Positions 22,550 through 32,367 of a stretch of DNA of 64,000 bases are shown here, one piece after another (positions within the stretch are counted from its first letter, which is position 1; every line of letters begins with the position of its first letter). A program made the translations under genes and the position numbers. The notes under the pieces were generated by a model. That model worked only from the letters and a program-made list of their open reading frames with translations, did no database searches and was not told where the DNA came from. The stretch covers positions 434,001 to 498,000 of the forward strand of contig JBBPSI010000001.1 of NCBI GenBank assembly GCA_038093515.1, in the 5' to 3' direction. Origin of the DNA: Butyriboletus loyo. Taxonomy: Eukaryota; Basidiomycota; Agaricomycetes; Boletales; Boletaceae.

Positions 22550-22847
22550 TTCGTTCAGCTGATCATCCGTTGGACCCTACAGACCGAGAACTGCGTATCC
22601 ATATGTTTTGTCAACTTAGGCACACGAGTTAATTTGCATTGATAATTCAGTATTGTCAGTCACCTCGACCCTTGTTCCCCCATTGATGCCGGCAACCGGT
22701 AAATTTAGCTTGTACCTTTATAAACTCGTGACAATAGGTTGGCTATCATGGTTTTTTTCTGGTGGGCCGGTACCCCCGCAATTTAAACCGTGATCATGCC
22801 TTATCTCTTACCACCTTTACCTCAGTTCCGTTCAGTCAGTGTCAACA

Positions 22848-23985
22848 ATGAGTTCCCTGCAAGCTGAATCAATGTTTACTGTCGCAGGCAATGTCGTTCT
22901 TGTGACTGGCGGTTCCCGTGGGCTTGGGAAGATGGTGAACACGGCACCTGCAAGAAACAAAAAAGTACAATCATTTGTCTCTCCAGATCGCCTCCGCATT
23001 CGTCAGAAACGGCACAAATGCGAATCTCCGAACTCTTGGCGGTTATCTGTGTTAAACTGATGGAGGGCGGTGTTCCGGTATTTTAGGTCTACATCTCTGC
23101 GCGTTCTGCCAAAGACTGCAACGCGTCTTCGGCACAACTTTCTGCCCTCGGACCGGGTACGTGCGTGTCCATGTCTCCAAGCCTTCGGAGGTGGACCGTC
23201 TGGTGCAAGAACTTGAAGCGAGAGGAAAAGCTCTTCACGTCCTTGTCAACAACGCCGGGACAGTATGGGCTCAGCCCTTGGATGAGTATCCGGTTGGTCC
23301 GTTCCCTGGCTCTATCTTGACCCGAATTTGACGTGCAACGCAGGAGGAAGGCTTTTCAAAAGTCTTTGCATTAAATCTGCAGAGTCTTTACTTTAACACA
23401 GAAACTCCTACCTCTTCTGCACGCCGGTGTTGCCCAGGGTGGCCAAACTGGGAATGTCTTCAATGACCCGTCTCGGATCATTAATGTACGCACAGGACCT
23501 CGTCTCTCGACTTGAAAACTTACTCTTTATCAGATCGGTAGCGTGGAAGGTCTGTGTGTTCCCGATCACGATACCTATACGCACTCTGCCGCAAAGGCAG
23601 GACTTCATCATTTGAGTCGCCACCTGGCGGGACGACTCGGAAAGGAAGGGATATTAAGCAATACCATCGCCTGCGGTGTGTTGAATTCTCCTGCGGTCAG
23701 GTTGCATTTGACCATCTCCATTCTCAGGAGCCTTCCGGAGCAAACGTGAATTGCTTGGTTTGCAAATCAATGTGATCCTGGATAAGGGAATGTTGAGCAG
23801 TGACTGGTGAAATGCTGGATACTGCGGGAGACGTCTTCATATCGCAAATTCCGACCAACTGCCTAGGCACTGCAGAAGACATCGGTGGCACCGCTCTTTT
23901 CCTCGCAAGTCGAGCTGGCGCATATGTCAACGGCGCAACGATTACTCTGGATGGCGGCTTCCTCGTTAACATGCCGAAACTCTGA
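22848..23985 (+). pseudogene. Short-chain dehydrogenase/reductase with frame breaks
   Basis: NAD(P)-dependent SDR, closest by eye to fungal 3-oxoacyl-ACP-reductase/rhamnolipid-RhlG-like enzymes. It retains the cofactor motif TGGSRGLGK, NNAG, the active-site YTHSAAKAG (Tyr-x3-Lys) and C-terminal LGTAEDIGGTALFLASR plus VNGATITLDGG. The frame is broken: near 23155 the reading shifts by one between LSALGPG and VSKPSEVDRL; near 23384 a one-base deletion separates FALNLQS from LTQKLLPLLHAG; and the join from SNTIACG to TGEMLDTAGD (23670-23811) does not fit a normal intron. The second intron needs a weak GC donor (GCGAAT). Neighbouring genes read cleanly, so decay is more likely than poor sequence, though assembly error remains possible. 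Confidence 0.65.
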
Positions 23986-24093
23986 CACCAGTTTCATGAA
24001 TCTAAATTCACTACATCACATTCTCTTTGGCATGTTTCTATAGTACAAATTCTTGACCGTATATTACACTAAGCATGTAATTACCCAGATACA

Positions 24094-25008
24094 CTACATA
24101 GATACTTCCGCTTTACTGGGTTCGATTTCTTTCGTTGCTTCTGCCTCGGGTTTGTCTTCAATAGCCGGCTTCGAGGTATTGCTTGTACTGGCCTGTCCCC
24201 CCAAGCTCCGCACCATGTCCGCCGCCTCATCGCCTTCAAGACCAAGATCCTTGACTAGCTCTCTCAAGTCCTCGTCTGTGACTCTTACTCCCTGCAGCCC
24301 GAAGCCTTGAAGCTCTGTGCTGATATCGAAATCATTTCGTTTGTTCACCGGCTTCAACGGGGTGTCGGGATCTTGAGGGAAAAACTTGGGCTTGTGGTGC
24401 TCTGGGGTCATTTGAGACACGGGAACCGCTCCTGGGACACCAACAGGTTTTGCGACGGGCGCGGGACGGTCTTCGTCGACCTCTGCATTCCAACTGTCCA
24501 TGAGTCGTAAAAAAGTATCTAGCTCGTCATATTCGACGGCTTCTTCACTGAAGGCTGGAAATCAGCAGGACGGACTGCATGGCAAGATAGGCGATACCAA
24601 CAATGCGTCAAAGTCCTGTTGCACGATATTTCGGTCATCAGCCGACATGTGCGTTTAAACATAGTCTACGCACACCTGGAAACCTGCCCCCGACGAGTAT
24701 ACCGGGTAGCTGCTGCTTATCTGCGCTAGATCAGAACCGGAACAGCTATTGTCGTGCTCGACATCACAGACCAAGTGGAGTCTTTCTCTTCCACAAGCGT
24801 TTGGCGTCTTCGTCCGAAGCCAAGTCGTAAGAAGTGAACGGGATCTTCTTGGTCTGTAAAATGCGCAAGATGTACTCTGTGAAGATGTTCCACGACTCTC
24901 GACTTGTCCCAGCAATAAAGTTGTAGCGCGCGACTGACCTTGACGCTTTCGGAGGACAGGCTGGGAGGCAATTGTGGTGAGGAACACCTGGATCGGCGGC
25001 GAGGGCAT
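24094..25008 (-). CDS. SH3BGR-like thioredoxin-fold protein with acidic C-terminal extension
   Basis: Four-exon model. Start 25008: MPSPPIQVFLTTIASQPVLR; exon 2 gives TKKIPFTSYDLASDEDAKRL; exon 3 gives DKQQLPGILVGGRFP; exon 4 begins AFSEEAVEYDELDTFLRL. This is the glutaredoxin-like SH3BGR pattern: an N-terminal beta strand, the IPFxxYD segment, a cis-Pro-like LPGILVGG turn and the C-terminal EEAVEYxELxxFL helix. No Cys-x2-Cys is present, so redox catalysis is unlikely. A 110-residue Pro/Glu-rich tail follows (KFFPQDPDTPLKPVNKRNDF; VTDEDLRELVKDLGLEGDEA), ending PSKAEVSM. The third intron (24555-24675) is 121 nt, longer than usual. Shares a 120 bp divergent promoter with the tyrosine phosphatase gene. 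Confidence 0.75.
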
Positions 25009-25128
25009 ATTTAGAAAATCAATCGATGCTGTAACTAGGCTTGCCCGTGGGGACTCGGAGTCGTATCGACTCTCTTGAAGCCACCGATCTGACCTGCCAA
25101 CTGCCATAGCCAACATAGGACAATATCA

Positions 25129-25748
25129 ATGACATTGTCAGTCCTTATCGTCTGTCTGGGTAATATCTGTCGCTCTCCCATGGGGGAAGCCGTGCTCAGA
25201 TGTGAAGCTACAAAGCGGGGAATCGACATCGAAGTCGACAGTGCGGGCACTGGAGCATACCATGTTGGCGACGATCCAGATTATAGGTATACACCATTTA
25301 ACAGTCGACGTCGAGGCTTCTGACCAACTATCTGGCATTGCAGGACCATTTCGACGTGTAAACAGGCGAGAACTTTAGACTACGATCGACTGCAGAATTC
25401 GAGCTGACTGGGATCCAGCACAACATACCGATCAATCACTCCGCACGCCAGGTGAAGGAGGCAGACTTTAGCAAATTCCAGTATATCCTTGCTGCGGACG
25501 AATCAAACCTTCGCAACTTGATAGCAAAGAAACCGAGAGAAGGAACTGCCATTGTGCGTCTTTGGGGATCATACCTTGACAATAGACCCATCTCAGACCC
25601 TTACTACGACGATATCGTGAGGTTTTCGTGTAACTCAAAGGCAAGCTCTGATGTTTCCGATGTCGCGCAGACCGGATTTCAGCGATGCTTTGTAGAGTGT
25701 ACAAAACTTTCCAAGGCTTTCCTCGACGAGGTTGTCAGCAATAACTAA
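25129..25748 (+). CDS. LTP1: Low-molecular-weight protein tyrosine phosphatase
   Basis: Cytosolic cysteine phosphatase (Ltp1/ACP1 family). The P-loop VLIVCLGNICRSPMGEAV carries catalytic Cys and Arg in C-x5-R-S. It continues VDSAGTGAYHVGDDPDYR, then after introns TISTCKQ, HNIPINHSARQ and DFSKFQYILAADESNLRNL. The general-acid loop is ISDPYYDD, with the catalytic aspartate present, followed by QRCFVECTKLSKAFLDEVV. Ends SNN with TAA at 25746-25748; about 165 residues, normal for the family. Intron 2 (25366-25403) appears to use a GC donor and is only about 38 nt; this is the only solution that keeps both the conserved Cys-Lys and HSARQ in frame. Confidence 0.88.
25366..25403 (+). other. Probable GC-AG intron, 38 nt
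   Basis: Donor CAG|GCGAGA and acceptor TTCGAG|CTG inside the tyrosine phosphatase gene. Joining gives TCKQLTGIQHNIPINHSARQ, as expected for the family; no GT donor nearby restores the frame. Confidence 0.55.
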
Positions 25749-25840
25749 CAATACTCGAATGTCCATATCCAATGTCCCTGTAGCATAATGTAGATTGCAA
25801 CCACGTCCAGCCGACCCTCGGCGGTACGGATAACAGCAGA

Positions 25841-28304
25841 TCAATTCAAGGTAGGCATGTTTACCGACGCACGGTTGCCTACAGCGTCTTCAGCTCTCCA
25901 GAGGCTCGTAGTCGTCTGGCGTCGGGAGTTAGCATTTGCGAATCACCTTTCAACTGGGAACCCGAACCTTATTTTGCGTGTAGAAATTAATCCCACTGCG
26001 TACACGTTGGTTGATTACCTACCAAACAACAGTTATCTGGAGGGATGGAACGTACCTCTTGCCATAGAATCCGATGTCGCCCAGGACACTCCCTTTGTTA
26101 CCACTCCAAGCAAACATAGGGAGAGGGACTGGAATAGGCACATTAATACCAACCTGACCAACGTTCACTTCCGTCTCAAATTTGCGTGCTGTTGCGCCGG
26201 ATTGCGTAAAAATAACAGCACCGTTACCGTAGGGGTTTGCATTGATGATGTCAAGAGCGTCGTCCAATGTGTCCGCGGAGACAACGGTAAGTACAGGACC
26301 AAAGATCTCCTCACTTCAAGAGGTATGAGACACAACACGTCAGACAAGAGAACAAAGAATACTAGCCGGTAGCACTGCATAGTGGTTGTAGCTTCAATGA
26401 TGGTGGGGCCAACAAAATTGCCATTAGCGTAGCCCGGCACAGCGATTCCCCGCCCGTCGAGATGAATACGTCCGCCTTCTTCTGCGGAAGATATGAGCCT
26501 TTCCACACGACTCTTAGCAGTTGGCGAGATAAGAGGGCCACTGTGCAGTAATCGGGGTGAAAGTCAAATTGATTTGGGATGGAGAGTGCACATACAAGTC
26601 GGCACCACTTTCGAATCCTCCGTTGACTTGAAGCTTTCGAGCACGTTCGACTAGCTCAGGGAGCCAGGACTGCGCGGTTCCAACCAGGACCACTAAATGT
26701 GTTCCTTCTAGTTCAGCTCACCCAACGGTTCCGAGAAATACTCGCCTACAGAAACAGCCATACATCTTTGCCCAGCAGCTGGTCGACTCAATTTACTCGT
26801 CTGGAAACCATAATTAAAAATGTCTTACCACCGAAAGCTGCCCCTATAATTGAGTTCAATGCAAGGTTCTTATTTGCTATACAGATTATCAGCAACAGTC
26901 CAGTGTCCAGTAGCATGCACTTACCGTCAGGCATCAACACCGCATGATTTTTGGCACCCATATTCGCCTAGACAAGATACTTCACATACTTCATTTAGTG
27001 AAGGAGTAAATTTACCTGAACACGTTTGCTATTCCTGGTGCCTCTGATCCAAAGGTCAACTATGAGGACTATTGTACTCAACAGATCCTTTCACTCACCT
27101 TTCGTATATATGCCGACCGGCACGATCGCCACCAACAAAGCTGATCGCCTTTATGGCGGGATGGTCGCAGATAGCGTTAACGGTGGGAACAGTTCCGTGC
27201 ACTATATTAACGACGCCAGCAGGCAGGCCTGGCACACGACCTGTTAGTAAGGACTTGATGGAGGATGTAATCCAAGGTTGTGTTACCTGAACGTTCACAA
27301 AGTTCTGCAATGATCATGGCTGCGCCGGGGTCACGCTCTGAAGGTTTGAGGATAAGGGTGTTTCCGGTGACGGCAGCCATTGGGATCGTCCACAATGGAA
27401 TCATGCTAAGGGGTATGGATAGCGAAGCATTGAATGAAACAATACTACGTACGCAGGAAAGTTGAATGGAGCGATACTGTGATGGATAGATACGAATGCG
27501 TGGATGGCACGATAGATAACTCGGTACTGACCTTGCGCAAACGCCTAAGGGGACTTTGCGGATCTCAGTGTCCATATCTTTGCTGACTGTGGAGAGTAAG
27601 ACACATTCACACTAGACGAATGTCGGCAACACCTTCTATTTTTTCTCCAAGCAATGTCGAAGTGATTCCAATTGCAGTTTCGACAACCTGGAGGCCGCGG
27701 AGGACGTCGCCGTGTGCATCTTTATGAGCACCAATTAAAGATTGCTGCTGGCGGATACGAAGACGGGCGTACCGGCCAAAGTCTTTCCCTGTTCCAAGAC
27801 AATACTAGAAGCTACGGCATCGGCATTTTGGCGGATTTGGTTTTGTAACCTAGTCGAGAATGAGCTTCATGAGGAAACGAGACAGACGGAAGATAACAGA
27901 CTCGATAGCAAAACGTTGGCGGGACAAGACGCTCTGTCTGCTCCAAGTCTTGTAGGCCTGGGAAGCAGCATCGACAGCTTGCTCAAACTCGGTGGAGGTG
28001 GTCTCGGGGACGCGAGTGAGCAATGTTTGTGTAGACTGAAGCAACGGAATAGGTTGGTGGAGGCGATGAGAAAGGGACGGAGACGAACCGGATCGACGAC
28101 GTCATGCCACACAGTCGCCTTACTCTCGACAAACTCACCGCCAATGTAGTTCTTGGTGTTCCCACCCAATGCGTGTGTGCCTTTCCACTCTGCAGACAGC
28201 TTCTCGGCTCTTGTACGAGCGGGTTGGCTCAAGGCTGAGAGAGTCGCATATGCACGACGAGATGCGATGGTGCGCGGGGCAAGAGTGCTAGTGATTAATG
28301 ACAT
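25841..28304 (-). CDS. Methylmalonate-semialdehyde dehydrogenase, mitochondrial
   Basis: CoA-acylating aldehyde dehydrogenase (ALDH6 family) of valine and pyrimidine breakdown. Start 28304 gives a transit-like N-terminus ([20 protein letters not shown]). It then shows [50 protein letters not shown], a [20 protein letters not shown] block with [42 protein letters not shown]-type loop, and the catalytic cysteine in [12 protein letters not shown]. The family-specific ending includes [40 protein letters not shown] and, in the last exon, ASVNMPTLN with TGA 25841. About 530 residues in at least a dozen exons, some only tens of bases. Divergent from the Myb gene, 105 bp away; convergent with the phosphatase gene. 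Confidence 0.9.
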
Positions 28305-28358
28305 GGGAGTGAGGAGAGAGACGCACCCCGAGAGCCGATCCGATTATAGGCCAGAGAT

Positions 28359-28364
28359 CACGTG
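28359..28364. promoter_or_regulatory. CACGTG palindrome in the MMSDH/Myb divergent promoter
   Basis: A perfect E-box (CACGTG) roughly midway in the 105 bp between the two divergent start codons, so it could serve both genes as a bHLH factor site. Function is inferred from sequence only. Confidence 0.4.
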
Positions 28365-28409
28365 CGGTGGTCTGATCGGCGGGCGAGGTTGAATTTGCAG
28401 GGGACGACG

Positions 28410-30288
28410 ATGAACCCGACTGCGAGTGCGAACGGTGTGCCCGCTGATCACTTTCCAGTTCATGGCCATGCACTCCACATACACCAGCAGTCTCCGCAAC
28501 GCGACCACTGGCCCCAGATGCTCCCCCAGAATCAGCCCCAGCAGTTTCACACCTCCCCCTGGCAGCAGTCCCAGCTAGTCCAGCTCCCATCTGCTCCCAC
28601 CTCAGTGCCCCAGATGCAGGCCCAGAGCTACCCGAACCCACCCCAATATTATCAAAACCACAACTCCCTCCCGTTCGACTTCTCCTCCATCGTTCCTCAG
28701 CAGATTATGCAGGATTTTTTACGTCTGAGCACACCTGTCGGTTCATCCTCAAACGACGACACCATCCTCGCTCAAGCGCTTCACGACAGTAGACAGACCG
28801 GCAAGACTTACAGACAGGCTCTTGAGGGTCTCCATGGAGTAGGTCACGTCTCTTGCCATCCTTTGTCCTTCTACTCACATGCCTCGAGGTCAATAATCAT
28901 GCTGCAAATCTCTGGAAAGACTACTACCTCGACCATCACGACCGCTTCGACGTCCTCGTATCTCGTTTAGCCGAGCAACCGAAAACTGTCAAGAAACCAT
29001 TCGTGCCGAGCAAGTCACCCCCTCGCATCAAGGGCGAAGGTACATCTCATCAAGTGGCGCGAAAACGACATCTCTCTCCTCCCCGTCCCCATCCTCCACC
29101 ACCGTCTCCACGCCAGTCACCTCAAAAGAAGGCTCGCCCTTCCGTTCCTTCACAACCTTCGCGGCGAAAACGTGCTACTCCCCAGCCCGTCAACACTACA
29201 ACGTCGGTACTCACTCGTCCCCCTAAACGCCCAAGGGCCACGTTTAATAGCCTATCTGCGCCCTTACCTTCCAACGATGTCCCGAACTTGATGCCGCCTC
29301 AAGTTCATATCCCCCTTCCGGATCCCCCCTCACGTTCCCCAACCCCTCCTGCAATTGTCCAAGTGGGTACTAACGGAAATAAATACACCAAGGAAGACCG
29401 CGACTACTTTCTCAAGTTTCTTATGTGGCGTTTGAAGCAAGATCCTTCGTTGACCAAGAAGGAACTGTGCGAACTGCTTTACAAAAAGGTGGATAATATA
29501 CCCACTTGTCTTTGCAGGCAGCATTCCCTAATGAAGCGAGACAGGCACCCCATCATAGTGCTACTTCCTGGGCTTCACATTGGCATCAGCGCCACGACAT
29601 TGCGGACAAGATCCTTGCCACGTATCACGGCAATTCCGAGGCCGGTGCAGAGGATGACGAAGACCAGAAAAATGAAGAGGAGGAGGGGGAGGTGGAAGAG
29701 GAAATGAAAGACGACGAAATTGACGACGCCCAATCCGAGGCAATGTCAGCAATCGAAACATCACGTGACCGGAAAGGCGTTTCTCAAGGAACATTTTCAG
29801 ACCTCGGCGACCCAAACGTCGATACCGAAGAGGACGAAGCTGATATGGGAGAACCTGGCTCTTCGTTTTCGCGGGGAGATTGGTGCATCCTTGCGAGGTT
29901 CATTGCCAACAGTCACTGGGATGAAATGTCGCGTAAGGAACGATGGGAAACCTTTACTGAAACTGTACGTGATTATCCCCTCAAGTGTTCATCTGTTTTC
30001 CGCATACAACTCATGACGGGATAGTACGGGACTAAGCGATCCGGCAAGGCTTGGGCTGAATTTTATCGTAGAAATGAAGTTGGTACGACTCCAGTGATCC
30101 GTGATACCCTTGTTTCGCTCGTTAACCAGATTTCTGTAGCAATCTTGAAGTTGTCTAAGATATACTCACCTGGATCCAGCAGAGGTAATAAAAACCGGCG
30201 TGGGCGTTCATCCCGGCGAAAGAGACGGGAAGCCTCACAAGAACATGGCTTAGATGGGGAGTATGAGACTGACAATGGGGAAAATTGA
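28410..30288 (+). CDS. Myb-like (Rap1-type) nuclear protein with acidic region
   Basis: ATG 28410 starts MNPTASANGVPADHF. The first about 150 residues are Gln/Pro-rich and disordered; next come IMQDFLRLSTP and a segment TYRQALEGLHG/VNNHAANLWKDYYLDH crossing an intron. A long basic Pro/Ser-rich linker (KRPRATF, RRKR clusters) looks like nuclear-localisation sequence. Myb-like segment 1 reads YTKEDRDYFLKFLMWRLKQD, then ELCELLYKK and HHSATSWASHWHQRHDIADK, resembling Rap1-type Myb domains. A Glu/Asp-rich stretch follows, then a second Myb-like segment (FSRGDWCILARFIANSHWDE; GTKRSGKAWAEFYRRNE). The C-terminus is Arg/Ser-rich and basic. Telomere or chromatin binding is an inference; the specific family is not proven. 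Confidence 0.7.
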
Positions 30289-30583
30289 CCGCGACAGCAC
30301 CATGAACCTGCGCCGCGCAACTATTGCTCGTGCTTTGTTATCTTTACACATTCCACTGAGTTATATGCTAGTGCCGCGCATAATACCATGCAGAACTTCT
30401 GACTCCATTGAACATGTACAGTACTTGTGTTGGGATTGTTTGTGGGATGCTTGCCGGTGGCACGTGGCCGCTATAAGTAGTCGAGGCTTCAGTGGAGTGG
30501 TCGTTACTTGCCAACAACCAATTCCACCCCTCATCTATACTACAATCACCACCCACAGTCTAATTGAGATTTAACGATCAGTC

Positions 30584-32261
30584 ATGGATGAGGAGTATGA
30601 TGTGATTCAACCCCAAGATCTGATAGCTAGCTCCTTCATGTTTGCTGACTTGCTGCCCAGGTCATCGTGCTCGGTACAGGTCTGACAGAGTGTATCTTGT
30701 CAGGCCTCCTCTCGGTCGAGGGCAAGAAGGTCCTTCACGTGGATAGAAATGATTACTACGGCGGCGATGGTGCCAGCTTGAACTTGACGCAGGCACGTTA
30801 CGCGCCAACATTGTAGTACCGTGTTGTTCACGGCTACTCACGTACATCAACATCTAGCTCTACCGCAAGTTCAGGCCTGATCAGCCCCCACCTACAGAAC
30901 TCGGCCGCGATCGCGACTACGCCGTTGATCTGATACCCAAGTTCATCATCGCCTCGGGAGAACTCACCAAGATCCTCGTCCACACCGACGTGACGCGCTA
31001 TCTGGAATTTAAGCAGATCGCAGGAAGCTTTGTTTATCGGGATGGTAAAATCTCCAAAGTCCCGAGCACCGAGATAGAAGCTGTAAAGAGTCCTTTGATG
31101 GGCCTCTTCGAGAAACGTCGCGCTAAGAAATTTTTTGAATTCCTGCAAGGGTGGAAGGACGACGACCCTGCAACTCATCAAGGTCAGTGCATTGGCCTGG
31201 CTGGGTACAGCACTGAGTCGTCTCGTCGCGTTAGGTATTGACCTCGATAGGGACTCCATGAAGACGGTGTATGAGAAGTTTGGTCTTGAACCTGGTACTC
31301 AGGATTTCATTGGCCACGCCATGGCCCTCTACCTTGATGACGAGTAAGCATTTGTGCACAAATGATCATATTTCTGGTGACACCTTCTCAGTTACATCAC
31401 AAAACCTGCTCGTCCCACCTACGATCGAATTATCCTTTACACTTCTTCGATGGCTCGCTATGGCAAGTCACCCTATATCTACCCATTGTATGGTCTCGGA
31501 GAGCTTCCCCAATCTTTCGCACGTCTATCTGCCATCTACGGTGGAACCTACATGCTTGACAAGCCAGTTCATGAGATCGTGACCGATCAGAGTGGCAAGT
31601 TTGTTGGTGTACGCAGTGGCGACGAGACCGTCAAAGCCAAGCAGGTCATCGGCGACCCCAGCTACTTTGGTGCCAGTAAAGAGGCCGAAGGTGGTAAATT
31701 ACGCGTTGTTGAGGACGGCAGGGTCATTCGAGCCATCTGCATCTTGAAGCACCCAATTCCTGGCACGGAAGACAGTGACAGTGTCCAAATCATCATCCCA
31801 CAGAACCAGGTAAACAGACGAAACGGCATGTAAAATTTACCCTGCTCCTGCGTCATGTGGCTCACATTGCTATAGATATCTACATCGCTATGGTCTCATC
31901 GACGCACAACGTCTGCGCTAAGGACGTATACGTTGCCATTGTTAGTACCATTGTCGAGACGGATCAACCAGAGCGCGAAATCATCCCCGGGCTCCAGCTT
32001 CTCGGACCTATATATGAGAAGTAAAGTCTCTTTTTTGGAGCAGGCACAGTGCTGACTATTATTAATTATCACAGGTTTGTGAGCGTTAGCCCGCTCTACA
32101 CGCCTGTATCCTCGGGGGAGGCTGACAACATATTCATCACTCGTTCTTATGATGCAACTTCTCACTTCGAAACCGTCGTCGAGGATGTTCGGGATGTCTG
32201 GCAGCGTGTTATCGGTAAGGACCTTGTCCTCAGGAAACGGGAAACGGAGGCGGAGAAGTAG
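30584..32261 (+). CDS. GDI1: Rab GDP-dissociation inhibitor
   Basis: Extracts prenylated GDP-bound Rab GTPases from membranes and delivers them to donor compartments. Start 30584: MDEEYD, an intron, then [20 protein letters not shown], the conserved region 1. It continues [57 protein letters not shown], then [14 protein letters not shown] and the [21 protein letters not shown] domain (here [19 protein letters not shown]). C-terminal exons give [20 protein letters not shown], then [20 protein letters not shown] and [20 protein letters not shown] at 32259-32261; about 450 residues, normal length. The second intron (30793-30857) uses a GC donor. Convergent with RAV1 (106 bp). Confidence 0.93.
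30793..30857 (+). other. GC-AG intron in the GDI gene
   Basis: Donor CAG|GCACGT, acceptor CATCTAG|CTC, 65 nt. Splicing gives SLNLTQLYRKFRP exactly as in the conserved family; a GT-starting alternative four bases downstream breaks the frame. Confidence 0.7.
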
Positions 32262-32367
32262 TCGTTCAAGCAGTAGATTATGCATAGTGCATGCTACAGC
32301 ACATTGTACCCTTGTGAAGTTGTTTCGATCTGTACCCTCCATTTGTGTGTCTTCTCTCTATATGCAG

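Noticed and set aside
24520..24648. Small gene starting with MSADDRNIVQQDFDA inside the SH3BGR-like locus
   Set aside because: This ATG lies inside a 121-nt intron; splicing across it joins GGRFP to AFSEEAVEYDEL, which matches the expected thioredoxin-fold C-terminus.
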